From Orientallactaga sibirica (taxonomy: Eukaryota; Chordata; Mammalia; Rodentia; Dipodidae), in the NCBI GenBank assembly GCA_036365145.1, contig JAEOAD010002231.1, forward strand, positions 1,674,001-1,738,000: DNA of 64,000 nucleotides, written 5' to 3'. A program made the position numbers and the translations under genes. Shown here piece after piece: positions 50,701 to 62,819 of the stretch (positions within the stretch are counted from its first letter, which is position 1; each line of letters opens with the position of its first letter). Below the pieces are notes generated by a model. That model did not search any database. It saw only the letters and a list, made by a program, of their open reading frames with translations, and was not told where the DNA came from.

Positions 50701-53700
50701 TTTTTCAGTTACTTCATCCTGCCACTAAGTTTTCCAAGACAACTCATGGAATTCTGCCATTTTAATTCCATAAGCAGCATTTTGGGGCCAGATCCAGCCC
50801 TATGGCTATTGTGTCAAACTTAAAACATTAAAAACTGAAGCACCCCTGTGAAGGCTGGAGGTCTCACTAAACATATTTTCCAGCTCCACAGTTGCCAGCT
50901 CTCCCCAGGTTTCAAACCTGCCCTGCTTTTTGTTTGTATGTCATCAGGCACTAACAGCCCAAACATCTGGGCACATCAGAACCATTTTTGTCACAGGAAA
51001 CAAAGCTGAAGTAGGTAAGGAGTGAGGAGGTGGCCTGAATGTTTATTTTACTAATGGTGAAATTGAAAGCAGGGTTAAAAAAATACATATATGTTTATTT
51101 GCAAGCAGAAAGTGAGAGAGAAGAAAGAAGAGAGACAGAATGGGCATGCCAGGGCCTCCAGCCACTACAAATGAACTCCAGATGTATGAGCCACCCTGTG
51201 CATCTGGCTTCGTGTGGTCACTGGGGAACTGAACTCAGGTTGAGGCTTTGCAGGCAAGTGCCTTAACTAACGGCTGAGCCATCTCTCCAGCCCAAAGCAG
51301 GGTTTTTACAGTGGCTGGAAACCCTTATCATCTTCTTCTATGAACATGGCACAATTGTTTAAAGCTCTCTCTTCTTAACCCCAAATCACATGGTCTCACA
51401 TTCTCACATGATCTCACAACTGAATTTAAACCCACTCTTGACAGCACAGCAAGCAAGGAAAGAGGCCCAAGATCAAGTTAAATCTAAGTAGCACATCCTA
51501 CTCTAGAAGCTACTGCTTACTCAGGAAACACATGATATGATTTAGAAGGAAACAAGCATTATCGAGGGGGATGTACAGAGCTAACTATAAAGTTGAATTT
51601 GTATTAGATATTAAAGATTTGCCATTTTGTTTCTCACCAAAAATTGGAAAAATAATATAATTCCTTTCATGCCATATGTTAACTTATACAACTTTAAAGT
51701 CCCAAGTTAAAATCATGTCTTGAGGAAAATATGTCTCTACATATATACAATTAATCATAGGGGTTGGGGAGATGGCTCATCCATTAAGGGTGCTTGCAAA
51801 ACCTACCAACCTGGGATTTGACTCCCTAGCACCCAATAAAGCCAGATGTACAAACTGGTGAATGTGTCTGGAGTTCATTTGCAGCACCAAGAGGCCCTGG
51901 CACCTACATATTCTTTCTATATATATCTTAAATAAATAAGTAAAAAGATTTTAAAAATTAACTACAAATTATGGTGCTATTACTCTGTGGTGAAAGAAAG
52001 AACAAGAAGGACAACTATTCCCTGCATGTGGATAAGGAGACTTAAGACCAGACAACTGGGACTTCTAAACATTCTAAACTGTCATGAAATTGAGACCGCA
52101 GCCCGGAGTCAGCTTGCTACAGTCTCAACACTGGATCCTCAAATACTAGCTGTATACCAGGCCAAGTCAAGTTCTGTAAGCTTTAGCAGAGCAAAAGGAA
52201 GGGAAAATAGAGCCTCTCTTATGGAAGGGTGGCAAGGGTTGCAGAGCTAATTTGCATTAAGGGTGTAGAACCGTGCCTGGTACAGAAGGAGCATTATATA
52301 CGTGCTGTTACTGTTCATATCACTTGCTCTCCAGTTAGTGCTGAAAACTGGCCCAGAGTTTCCTGGAGTGTTTTCCCTGTGTCACCATATTGTTTCAACC
52401 CACAGTCTGTTACTCTGGCATACAATTCCTCCCACATATCCACTTCCATAAGCTTCTTATGACCCACAGAATGGACCTCTGGACTAGAAAATGACTCATC
52501 TTCTATGCAGATGGAATTTCCTTGGGCAAAAGTTAGAACCCTAAACAACATACAGCCAATACCTAGGTGCTAGAAATGTGGCAATTAAATGTAAAGAGAG
52601 GCTGGAGAGATGGCTTCATGGTTAAGACACTTGTCTGCAAAGTCAAAGGACCCAGGTTCAATTCTCCAGGACCCATGTAAGCCAGCTGCACAAGGTGGCA
52701 GATGCATCTGGAGTTTATCTGCAGTGACTCAAGGCCCTGGCACACCTATTCTCTTGATGCCCCTGCCTCTGTATCTCTCTCTTTCAAATAAAAAAATTAA
52801 AAATTAAAAAGTGTAAAGAAAATTACCCCATGGTATTGGGGCACAGACAGACCACTTTCACCCAACGCACACAGTACAGTGTGAGTGGAGATAAGGAACA
52901 GGTGCAGGAGCCCTTTGGTCCTTAAAGCAAGTATGAGGAGGCTTCCATTTGTTGAATAAATCAAAGGCCAAGAGAGGAGGAAGCAGCAAGGTGAGTAGCG
53001 GGGTGGGTGGGAGAATCTGCTACAGGTCTTGGGCCAAAGACCTTCTTTCCTCCACGCCAAGAGAAGAGAACCAAGACAAGCTTCTGAACACTCTGGCACG
53101 GGAGTTCTGGAACAGGACAGCCTGCCAGCACCAGGAAAGACACATCATCATTCAAAAGTCTGGGGTAATGGCCAAGACTCAGAAAGAGACGAGCAAGGCA
53201 TCTGCTAGGCAGCCAAAATCTGTTACTACCCTTCAATGAACAAGACAGTTTCATCAATAAAAGCCAAAGAGCACTTTGGACACAGAGGCAGGAGCACCGT
53301 GAGTTCCAAGCCAACTTAGACTATATGGCAAGACCCCGTTTACAAAAACAAAACAAATAAAACACCCCCCAACACCTGCAAAAAAAAAGAAAAAAAAAGA
53401 AAAAAAGAAAAAAAGAAACCAAAGCTGGGTATGATGGCTCCTCCTTTCAATCCCAGCACTTGGGAGGCTAAGATAGGAGGACTGCCATGAGTTCCAGGGC
53501 AGCCTGGACTAGAGAACCTGCCTCAAAATATAAAAATCAGGGCTGGAGAGATAGCTTAGCAGGTAAGACACCTGCTTGCTAAGTCTAAGGATCCAGGTTC
53601 AATTCTCTAGTACCCATGTAAGCCAGAAATCTCTAAACAGGGCATGTTTAGGCACGCCTTTAATCCCAGCACTTGGGAGGCCTCTCAGTGAGTCTGAGGC

Positions 53701-53987
53701 AGCCTGTGGCTACAGAGAGATTTGCAGGTCTGCCTGGATTAGGGTGAGACCCTACTTTGAAAAAGAAAGAAGAAAGGAAGGAAGGGAGGGAAGAAAGAGA
53801 AAGAGGGAGGGAGAGGGGAAAGAAAGAGAGAGAGAAAGAAATCTCCATGCAGTAGCCCCTTTTATTCAAAGGAGGTGTTGTTCCAAGATGTCCAATGGAT
53901 ATTTTGTTGTAACTTTTTTGTAGACATAGCTGTGATGAACATTCCAAACCAGGCACAGTTTAGGGGAAGAAAGGATTTATTTCAAGC

Positions 53988-54029
<42 letters not shown>

Positions 54030-57016
54030 ACACACGAGTTATTTACATCTGTCTGTCTCCTAGCATCAATCCCAACTGAATAAGAGCTCTTAGCAACTTC
54101 AGGGGTCCCACCCGCCATGACCATCAATTCAGTGGGAATGAGCTATTACTTACATTCTTTGATGAACAAATAGGTAAGTGTCAGCGTAACTGTGTGACCG
54201 CTGAAGAGGAAGTCCCCACACAGGATGTGTGATCCAGTTATGGACAATCCACCACCAGAAATCAACCGTAGAATCCGCTGTATTTTTGCCTGAGAGTCTC
54301 CATTGAGCTGAATGGTATGAGAAGATTCAGAGGAACGTTTACAGGATGATAAAAATCATGTTTCAGCTAGAAAGGTCACCGGGGCAAAACTTTTATTTTC
54401 CTTTGAACATAAAAAGTCAAAAAGACTCCAAGAGGAAACTCCTCGAGCTAGGTCCTACTCATTAAATTGGTGGGTTTTATTGACACATTTTAAATTATTC
54501 AGTATGTTACTAATAATACAGTTCAGTGGTGGTATGTCCTTGGGCAAAGCTTTTAAAAATATTAATAACCAATGACTTCACCAGAGTTATGCACTAAAAA
54601 GCAGACCAAAGCTACTTTCTTTCCTTTTTGCAGCAGGAAGTAAGAATTTTGGACAGGTAATATCTGATTTGAGCTGTATTCCACATTATTAATATTCTAT
54701 AGTCCACTGGTACCTTGTATTAAGTGGGACATCAAGTGTGTCTATAGCTATATTAATGTCTGTTCATAAGACATTTCCTTTTTTTTTTTTTTCTTTTTTC
54801 CGAGGTAGGGTCTCAGTCTGGCCCAGGCTGACCTGGAATGCACTATGTAGTCTCAGGGTGGCCTTGAACTCATGGCGATCCCGAGTGCTGGGATTAAAGG
54901 TGTGCGCCACCACACCTGGCTTGACATTTCCTTATCTTTCACTTCAAAACAATAACACTTTTCTTCTCCGCTTACCTATCTCAACTCTAGAATATTCTAA
55001 AGGCAGAAACACTTAAGGCCATTAGTCCTCTTACTTGGGCCAAATGCACTGAGTTATAAACAAAGCAGGAGCCTCAATTCAGCCACACCTGCTCTTTCCC
55101 TGTCCCCTCAGCAGTGTTGATATATGGTAGGCCCCCTTATCTGTGGTTTTGCTTTCAGAGGTTTGTGACTCATGGCCAGATTTGAAAAAGGAAAGTTTCC
55201 CCCAAAGAGTTATAAGTTTTAACTACTAACTGTTTTGTTTTTTCAAGGTAAAGTCTCACTCTAGCTCAGGCTGACCTGGAATTCACTATGTAGTCTCAGG
55301 GTAGCCTCGAACTCATGGCGATCCACCAATCTCTGTTCTCAAGTGCTGGGATTAAAGGCGTGACCTACCATGCCTGGCTACTAACTTTTATTATATTAGT
55401 GTATTTTTGTATTTATCATTAGTTATCTTAAATCTCATACTGTGGCTTATATATAAATTAAATTTAATCATTTATATGTATTATACATAAAAAAATCTGT
55501 ATATGGGTTTCAATACTATCTATAGGCCTATAATAGTTTGAATGTATGTCCCCCATAGACTCAGGTGTTTCGTTAAAGCTTGAAACTTGGATCTCCAGCA
55601 GCCTGGCTGGAGGAGCTATCACTGAGGGTGGATCTGAATTCCAGTCCAAAGGTGTAAGAGAGAAGTCCGAGGTCTGGTGAGGTCTCTGCTGCTTGTTAAC
55701 GGTTTGTGTTTGCTGCTTTTTGGTGTGTGTGTGTTTGTTTGTGTTGGTGTTCTGCTTGTTGCATTTGGTGTTTGCTGGCTGGTGATAGTTTCTCTCTGCT
55801 TGGATGTATGGAAACAGCTTCTACTGCCACTGATGGAACACCCCACCCCACCTGTATCTGTAAGTCTGAAATAAATCCTTTCTTCCCCTAAACTGTGCCT
55901 GGTTTGGAATGTTCATCACAGCTGTGTCTATAAAAAAGTTACAACAAAATATCCATTGGACATCTTGGAACAACACCTCCTTTGAATAAAAGGGGCTACT
56001 GCATGGAGATTTCTTTCTCTCTCTCTTTCCCCTCTCCCTCCCTCTTTCTTCCCTCCCTTCCTTCCTTTCTTCTTTCTTTTTCAAAGTAGGGTCTCACCCT
56101 AATCCAGGCAGACCTGCAAATCTCTCTGTAGCCACAGGCTGCTTCAGACTCACTGAGAGGCCTCCCAAGTGCTGGGATTAAAGGCGTGCCTAAACATGCC
56201 CTGTTTAGAGATTTCTGATTGGCTATCCATTTACAGAACAGAGGAGAGCTTCCTTCTTACAGCTGTAGTTCTTAATTCTTAAATCTAATTACTGCCAATC
56301 ATGATCCAGATCACGCTTAATATAAATGCTAAAGTGAACATCAAGAGAAGAAAAAAGGAGACACTTCTCTTTTGCTAAGCTAAGTGGAGAATAGTGAGTG
56401 TCAGAATTAGTAGATGACTTTCTTGAGGTCTGTTCTAGTACACTGGGGTCCTCCCATCTCATATCATATGAGACTCTTGTTCCTAGGAATTTCCTTGTTT
56501 TCAGGCACTGGTCTATGTACTTACTGGGTGTGAAACTGAAGATGAACAGACCTAAAAGAGAAATGTCCACCAAAATAACCAAAATGGATCAGCTATAGCA
56601 TTCTTTTTGTTGTTGTTGTTTTGTATTTTGAGGTAGGGTCTCACTCTAGCCCAGGCTGACCTGGAATTCACTATGTAGTCTCAGGGTGGCCTCGAACTCA
56701 TGGCGATCCTCCTACCTCTGCCTCCCAACTGCTGGGATCAAAGGCGTGCACCACCACGCCCGGCTAGCTACAGCATTCTTAAGTATTCCTCTAACTATGA
56801 CCTCCATACATACTTTACTTCCCACAAAAATGAAGTAGAGGGCTGGAGAGATGGCTTAGCAGTTAAGGTGCTTGCCTGTGAAGTTTAAGGTCCCAGGTTT
56901 GATTCCTCAGTACCCATGTAAGCCAGATTCACAAGGTGGTGCGTGTGTCTGGAGTTTTTTTTTTTTTTTCTGGAGGTTCTGGCATGCCCATTCTCTCTCA
57001 TAAATGAATGAATGAA

Positions 57017-57050
<34 letters not shown>

Positions 57051-58286
57051 TTAAAATCCCTTAAAAATTGTAAGTTCAAAATGGAACACTCAGAAGCCAT
57101 AGATTGTTACTAGAAAATTTTCAGTGCCAGGGATGGGATACCTTTCAGTGAGTTGTTGGCCAGGGAGGTAACAGATACCCCCAAAACATTATAGGCCATT
57201 GCTGAGGCCCTTGGTTTCCCACCAGGAATAGATGGTGAGACCCTATTGCTGAAGACACTACATAGTTGGGCTGCAAGGTCACTGAGAAATCCTGCTGGGG
57301 CTGAGCTGAAAGCTTCCTCCATGTGGACCAGCTGACAGAAAGATGGAAAAAGCTACACTGCATGCAGTTCAATGGGAGAGAGAGAAAACACCAGTGAAGA
57401 TACTCAAAAGTGGACACTGCAAGCTTTAAATTTGGCCAGCCAGGTCAAATGAACCAATAGGTGCAATAGTGTCATGTGTGTTATGGGGGAAACCAACCAC
57501 TCTCTAATTGGACTGGAGGCCCGCTCCATGGGAGGGAATACATCCCTGATACTGAAAACCTACAACAGGTGTAGTCATGAGCCTTAGGGGTGTAACGTCT
57601 GCTAGTGTCTGGCTAAATGTACATACTATGCTCACCAAACTGCCCAGTAAGCACTTCTCTTAATGTTCACACTCATATATTAATGCTACTCTCACTTTTG
57701 GTTAAAGAAGCTTCTTTTTTCAGATGGTGGTGACCTTGGGATGACTCAGAAGGCACCATGGTTCTGAGAAGAAGGGACAGAGGAATTCTCAACACTGAAA
57801 CATCTCTAACACACCTTCCAAGGCTCAGGGTCCATTGTGGAAGAGGGGGCGGAAAGAATGCAAGAGCCAAAGGAAGAGTAGGACTCCTTACAATGTGCTC
57901 AAGACACAAAATGGCCTGGATATCCACGACCTCATAGTGCCTGACACTACCTACATAAGACCAACATAATAGGAGGAAAAGATCATGACATCAAACTGAA
58001 AAGAGAGATTGATTGAAAAGGAGAGAGGATATGATGGAGAGTGAAGTTTCAAAGGTGAAAGTGGGGGGACAGAGGGAAGTACCATGGGATATTGTGTACA
58101 ATTAAAGAAGTTGTCAATAAAAAATACATAAAAATAAATTGCTGGGCATGGTGGTGCACACCTTTAATCCCAGCACTTGGGAGGCAGAGGTAGGAAGATC
58201 ACCGTGAGTTCAAGGCCACCCTGAGACTACATAGTGAATTCCAGGTCTGCCTGGGCCAGAGTGAGACCCTACCTCGGGGAAAAAAA

Positions 58287-58320
<34 letters not shown>

Positions 58321-61300
58321 TATAGTGAAAATGAAAAAATTGTGAGTTCAAGGCTACCCTGAGACTACATAGCAAATTCCAGGTCAACCTGAGTTACAGT
58401 GAAACCCTACCTTGAAAAACCAAAAAAAAGAAAAAAAAAATCCCTTAAAAATAAATAAAGTAGATATAGGGCAGCCCATGGTGGCTGCAGCCATACAGGA
58501 AATCTAAGATACTGTCCCTTCCATTAAGAAGACAGGTCTTTTAGCTAAGGTCTTATGGCCATGGTGAGAAAGACTTCTAGCCCCATAAAGCTTTCTCAGG
58601 AAAAGGAATTGTCACTATCCCAAACTGTTTTATTTTTTCAATTAAAAAATGTATTTTATGAAGGACTAGAGGGATGGCTTGGAGGTTAAGGCACTTTCCT
58701 GCAAAGCCAAAGAACCCAGGTTCAATTCCCTAGGACCCATGTAAGCCAGATGCACATGAATCTGGGGTTCATTTGCAGTGGCTGGCGACCCTGATGTGCC
58801 CATTCTCTCTCTCTCTCTCTCTCTGTTTCTCTCAAATAATACATCATTATGAAGCTGGGTGTGGTGGCATATGCCTTTAATTCCAGCACTTGGGAGGCAG
58901 AGGTTAGAGGATTGCTGTGAGTTTGAGGCCAATCTGAGACTACATATTAAATTCCAGGTCAGCCTGAGCTACTATGAGACCCTACCTTGAAAAATTAAAA
59001 AAAAAATTCCATGCAATCATTTCATAATAATGGAGACAACATTTTCTCAGACATACTTTGGAGAACACAGACACTTTGACTGTAGAAACCTTGGACTGGT
59101 GGTTACAGCAAACTATAACGCAAAAGACTAAAAGGACTATAGGATGAGGGTGAAGCTGACTCACTAAAGGAGGATAGGAGAAAACTAGCTTCTTTTAGGC
59201 AGCTTTAGTGAGAGGTTGAGGCTCAAAGAGAGATCCAGGTGATAAGACTCTACATGCCATCTCACACACAGAAACGGATCTTGGCAGTAATGGAACTCAG
59301 AATGGAATGTCTGATAGAGACTGATCTCCAGCGCCCCCTGCTGCCTAGCCTAGCATGCTACCTAGATCCATGGCCTGGTAAATTCACCAACCAATCAGGT
59401 TTTGCCCTTGCCTTGCCTGTCTTCTCTCGGTCTATGAACTCCGCTCAGCTCGGTTCTGGCTTCACCACTTGGCTTGCCGATACCTCTCTCCAGTTTGTGA
59501 GTCTAGCTTCCTCCTCATCCAGCCTGGCTGGGTGGGAGGGGGGCAGAAAGCATAAGACTGTTTCTAGGTTTGGATGGCTTTTCTGCTTGTTTCGGTTTTA
59601 TAGTTTGGGGTAACTTCTCTCTTTGATTACATGCATGATTTTCCTCTAGTTTCTGAATCTACCATATGTGGGTTCTTCTCAATTTTACCCACAAAAGTTC
59701 CTACATTCTACTTTCCGCGTGCAGCAACATTAATTTCTCTTTACAAACATCAGTTTTGGGCTGGAGAGATGGCTTAGCGGTTAAGGCGCCTGCCTCCTAA
59801 GCCTAAGAACGCTGGTTCCAATCTCCAGGTCCCACGTTTAGCCAGATGCAAAGTGATGCAAGGGTGCAATGCCGCACTTGACCACAAGGGGACCCAAACA
59901 TCTGGGTTTCGTTCACAGCAGCTGAGAGGCTGCTGACTGGCCCACCCATCTCTGTCTTCCTCTCTCTCTGTCTCTGTGTCTCTCTCAAAAAAAAAAAAAA
60001 AAAAAAACACCTCAGTGTTTTCTCTCAAGTCTACCTTTTTGCAACTTTACCTTAATTTCTCTTTAAACACCTCAGTTTCTCTTAAGTCCACATGCTGTGG
60101 CTCTACTCCAGTTCCCCCCCCCCCCAAAACCCTCAATTTCTCCTAAATGAACCTTATAAACTATGCAGTGATTCCACGTGAGAGTATTTCCTAAACCCCA
60201 CAATTTGTGATATCCCCCCAATGAACTTAATAATTATAATTTATCCTTCTTGTGTCCATCTTTGTCAGTTCTTTGTTAAAGGTAGGACAGAACCTACAAC
60301 TTGGGGGTTCCTACATTGAGGGACCCCCTCCTGAAGCCCAAACTCATGCATCAACACTGTGAGAGTCACTGAGGTCATGGTGATGACTCTAAGAGTGAAG
60401 GACTGTCTGAGGGACTAGTCACACAGGCCACCCTCTCTTAGAGGTTTCAGTGTGCAAAGATCCATCATTGCTCAGCCTGAAGGGCATTCTACAGCACTGC
60501 AGACACGGGATACAGGCAGATAATTGAACAGCCTCACAACCACAGGAACCTAGGCAGCACTCAGACCCGGCAGATGTGCCAAATTTAGAACGCAGTTCCG
60601 ATTCCTGTTCTGTATCACCACATCTCCTCCAGCCGGAGGGAGATACGTATCTGTTTTAGAATTAGGTAAGTACTGCCTGCTCACACTCAAAAAGAGAGGC
60701 CGACAACTGAACACAGCAGATGATCAGTATGGAAGCTTCCAGAGCTTCTATCAGGAACGTCTGTGGCCTGGTTACCCATGGCACATTTACTGATGTGGCT
60801 TCTCAAAATTGCAACTTGTCCATGAAGGGCAATCTTTAATCTACTTTCTGTACTTATAGCAACCCATCCCTGCCAACCTCATCCATTCCTTGGATGGTTT
60901 GCCTTCTTCGTTGCGGCCACTTCTGTGCTAAACACAAGGCCAGAGTGCTCATCAGTGTGCTCTCAGAAGAGTTCATTCTGCTTCTGGACTCCGCCCATGC
61001 CCCGAATTAGTTTCACCAAAAATCAGCCAATGTTCAAATTCAGTACGCACACTGTTTTAATTACAGACGCTTTCTGCTTTGATGGCTTCAGGAAATTACT
61101 GCTTCCCCAGACCACACCTATATTTGGTAAGGCAGACGGCTGGCTCCTCCAGACCTCTCCTTCCCCCTTCACATCTGCTTAGCGTTCAGTAAACTCTGAC
61201 GTTAGAACTCTTCCCTTGTCCACAAAGCACTTGATTTGTAAGTTTCCATTTTATAAACCAGGGAGTACAAGGGTCTGAGATGATTAACGGTTCTCCCATG

Positions 61301-62266
61301 AATGGATGCTCTGTGGGAAAATGAATTCCTCTTCAGACAGTTTCAACAGATATTTTCAAAAGCTGTATGTTGGCAAAACGCTACTACATCTGTCAAATTG
61401 TTAGAAGTTTAGAGTCAGCTTGACTTTTCTCTCTCCAACCCACATCCAAATGATGTTCATTCTACTTCAAAATGTGCCCTGAATTAAATGACTCATCATC
61501 ACCTCCAACACAACCACTAAGGTTTACATTCCTAAAGTGGTGGGCAGCACTACCAGCCCCCTCCATCCCAGTAACTAAACTGCTCTGGGCCTGAAGATCT
61601 CCATCCATGTGGCTTACTCCCTTGCTGGCTTGCTGCCCACGTGCTTTCTTAAGAAAGAGGCCTTTCCTGACCTCTCTTTTAAGCAGCCTTAACACACACA
61701 CTTTCTCCTATAATCACCTGACTTACTTAAGATCATGTGACATGTTATAAATTTATTTCTTACCTATCATCTTTGATAGACTCTACTCTTCAGAGGAGGG
61801 ACTTGTTTCAACAGCTATAGTGTCCAGTACATATATGCACAGTACTTAAGGATCAATGCAAGAATGTATACGTAAATGAAAAAGTTAAAAAGTCAAATAA
61901 TGGTAATTTTCAATTAATAGAAAATGAATTTTTATACATAGAGATGTACATTTCTCAATGAATGCCATTCAACTTATTTCCCCAACTTAAAGAAAATTAG
62001 GGACTGGGCTAGATTTCGGTCAGCACCCATGAAACCAAATGAATGAATAAATAAATAAATAAATAAATAAGTAAAGGTATGTGCACCAGAGCAGATGCTC
62101 CAGAATTGCTCTTCCTCGGTTTCATCTATGTGAGGTCTGGAGGCTTACCTTCGGAGCACACTGGAAATGCATTCCAGGCACAGGTAGAGTAGTGACATAC
62201 ATTGTAATACAACGATACAGGTATAAAGTTCCAATGATAAAAAAGAATCTGCGTCCCACTATTGAC
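47518..62266 (-). CDS. SGMS2: Sphingomyelin synthase 2, partial: coding exons 2-5 (join 62149-62266, 54154-54307, 49085-49251, 47518-47721)
   Basis: The four exons join in frame to 213 residues plus a stop, matching positions 153-365 of the 365-residue human protein. The enzyme moves phosphocholine from phosphatidylcholine to ceramide, making sphingomyelin and diacylglycerol at the plasma membrane and Golgi; it belongs to the lipid phosphate phosphatase fold. The catalytic triad is intact and falls on the human numbers: His229 in CGDFLFSGHT, and His272 and Asp276 in HEHYSVDV. The exons carry the later transmembrane helices (for example FFFIIGTLYLY, GIICILVA) and a cytosolic tail with cysteines (CCFSW, GCFKSSC) known to be palmitoylated in human SMS2. 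The first coding exon, with the cytosolic N-terminus, helices 1-2 and the D1 motif, lies above base 64000. Confidence 0.96.
48570..48722 (-). repeat. Antisense B1, internally deleted
   Basis: Long T-run and a gap in the ctctagcccaggctgacc region. SGMS2 intron between exons 4 and 5. Confidence 0.8.
49085..49251 (-). CDS. SGMS2: SGMS2 coding exon 4 with catalytic His272 and Asp276
   Basis: The acceptor is ctgtccag above 49251 and the donor gtgaga below 49085. It reads SPRHFWWYHLICWLLSAAG, then IICILVAHEHYSVDVIVAYY with His272 and Asp276, and ends FWWYHSMANEK. 167 bases; leaves in phase 0. Confidence 0.96.
49333..49406 (-). repeat. ID-like SINE fragment
   Basis: Complement of an ID head (gctgagctctatactctcag) 80 bases above SGMS2 exon 4. 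Confidence 0.5.
49575..50368 (-). repeat. Two antisense B1 SINEs
   Basis: Well-preserved copies at 49575-49745 and 50215-50368. Between them, 49750-50200 shows nothing recognised. Confidence 0.85.
50480..51030. other. SGMS2 intron, no recognised feature
   Basis: A (tatc)-rich run near 50485-50510; otherwise plain single-copy sequence. Confidence 0.4.
51080..51293 (-). repeat. Antisense tRNA-derived SINE
   Basis: Purine run, body and complement of the head (ctgagccatctctccagccc). SGMS2 intron. Confidence 0.85.
51765..52800 (+). repeat. Two sense tRNA-derived SINEs
   Basis: Copies at 51765-51945 and 52600-52800; 51946-52599 between them has no recognised feature. Confidence 0.8.
53280..53640 (+). 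repeat. B1-like fragment, B1 and tRNA-SINE head
   Basis: A diverged B1 3' part at 53280-53345, A-rich run, B1 at 53425-53535, and a tRNA-SINE cut off at about 53623, where the left arm of the inverted repeat begins. Confidence 0.65.
53624..53990 (+). repeat. Left arm of a long near-identical inverted repeat
   Basis: 367 bases: a B1 variant (53640-53765), a GA-rich run (53765-53841), then ctccatgcagtagcccct to a reversed LTR 3' end (53905-53990) that is cut off at a (CA)n. The reverse complement is at 55861-56217 with only a few substitutions and small microsatellite length differences. Confidence 0.9.
53989..54036 (+). repeat. (CA)n microsatellite
   Basis: About 48 bases, interrupted once by a tacaca unit. 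It marks the inner end of the left inverted-repeat arm, 120 bases below SGMS2 exon 3. Confidence 0.9.
54154..54307 (-). CDS. SGMS2: SGMS2 coding exon 3 with catalytic His229
   Basis: The acceptor is cattcag above 54307 and the donor gtaagt below 54154. It reads LNGDSQAKIQRILRLISGG, then SITGSHILCGDFLFSGHT with catalytic His229, then a transmembrane helix to FIKE. 154 bases; the final T joins AT of the next exon to give Tyr243. The exon lies between the two arms of a long inverted repeat (53624-53990 and 55861-56217). Confidence 0.96.
54778..55378 (-). repeat. Two antisense B1 SINEs
   Basis: A copy with a short internal deletion at 54778-54920 and one at 55228-55378, both inside the inverted-repeat loop above SGMS2 exon 3. 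Confidence 0.85.
55529..55946 (+). mobile_element. MaLR-type LTR
   Basis: Starts ataatagtttgaatg (decayed TG end), has aataaa at 55870-55875 and ends gttacaaca. Its last 86 bases are also the inner part of the right inverted-repeat arm. Confidence 0.7.
55861..56217 (-). repeat. Right arm of a long near-identical inverted repeat
   Basis: 357 bases, the reverse complement of 53624-53990. It contains the LTR 3' end, the aaaggggctactgcatggag stretch, a CT-rich run (56008-56080) and the same B1 variant reversed. Confidence 0.9.
56610..57050. repeat. Antisense B1 and sense tRNA-SINE
   Basis: B1 (-) 56610-56766; tRNA-SINE (+) 56840-57050 with an internal T-run replacing part of the body and an (aaat)n tail. 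Confidence 0.85.
57060..58135 (+). mobile_element. L1 3' UTR fragment, sense, about 1.1 kb
   Basis: It contains ccattgtggaagagggggcg, aagagccaaaggaagagtag and ends ttgtcaataaaaaatacata, the wording of murid-type L1 3' UTRs. A second, shorter copy is at 63716-64000 and a reversed one at 37385-37618. No ORF2 remains. Confidence 0.75.
58140..58440 (+). repeat. Two B1 SINEs with (TA)n
   Basis: B1 at 58140-58280, A-run, (ta)n at 58304-58324, then a 5'-truncated B1 at 58338-58425. Confidence 0.85.
58660..59000 (+). repeat. tRNA-SINE and B1
   Basis: tRNA-SINE 58660-58840; B1 58853-59000. Confidence 0.85.
59240..60340 (+). mobile_element. Possible degenerate retroviral LTR and leader
   Basis: A CCAAT motif (aaccaatcagg, about 59389-59399) lies in promoter-like sequence. 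Pyrimidine-rich text follows, then ttgggggttcctacattgag at 60301-60320 and gggacccc, faintly like a Pro-tRNA primer site and leader of a class I element. An extended tRNA-SINE (59756-60007) interrupts it. No coding frame is seen. The call is weak. Confidence 0.25.
59756..60007 (+). repeat. Extended-body tRNA-derived SINE
   Basis: Third copy of the extended form, with the well-preserved head gggctggagagatggcttag and a 21-base A tail. Confidence 0.85.
60340..62080. other. SGMS2 intron 2-3, SINE-free stretch
   Basis: About 1.7 kb below exon 2 without recognisable SINEs and without a coding match; only a short (aaat)n run at about 62044-62072. Confidence 0.4.
62149..62266 (-). CDS. SGMS2: SGMS2 coding exon 2 (residues 153-191)
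   Basis: The acceptor is ttgtttag above 62266 and the donor gtaagc below 62149. It starts with the last base of a split Lys codon and reads SIVGRRFFFIIGTLYLYRC then ITMYVTTLPVPGMHFQCAPK. This contains the family's D2 motif (RR...YR...T) and one transmembrane helix. 118 bases; leaves in phase 0. Confidence 0.95.
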
Positions 62267-62340
62267 CTAAACAAAAAACAGAGGGGAAAACACATTTATC
62301 AGTTGTCTAAATGTCTTTCATAACTTTTATTATTATTTTT

Positions 62341-62815
62341 TATTATATTTCGAGACAGTAGCCCAGCCCCAAATCTCCTATGTAGCTCATTTTGGCCTTA
62401 AAATCAAGAGCCTTCTACCCCAGCCTCCCAAATTACAGGATTACATGTATGATGCATGAGCCACCATGTTGGGCTCTCCTGTTACTGCTGATGCAATTTA
62501 AAATGATTTGACTGATTACTTAATAACTAAGATAATGGCATTAACAAACAAAACTTGGCTTCAGAATTTAAAGACTTGTGAGCTATGCATCCTACAATTT
62601 TCTTAGTGACACTGTACTTCAGTTTACAGAAAAGATTTCTACACTGTAATACATCTAAGTGGTTGGGACCCACAAGGCATAGGTGTGGTGGCAGAAATTA
62701 AACTACAGTAGACTAAGGGCTAGAGATATAGCTCAGTGGTAGAACACTTGCCTAGTATTCACGTGGCTAAGTTCAAGCAATCCTCAGTATAGCAAAAAAA
62801 AAAAAAAAAAAAAAA
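62341..62815. repeat. Old B1 (-) and ID-like SINE (+)
   Basis: A diverged antisense B1 at 62341-62475, and an ID-like copy at 62716-62815 (gctagagatatagctcagtg ... A-run). Confidence 0.6.
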
Positions 62816-62819
62816 AGCT

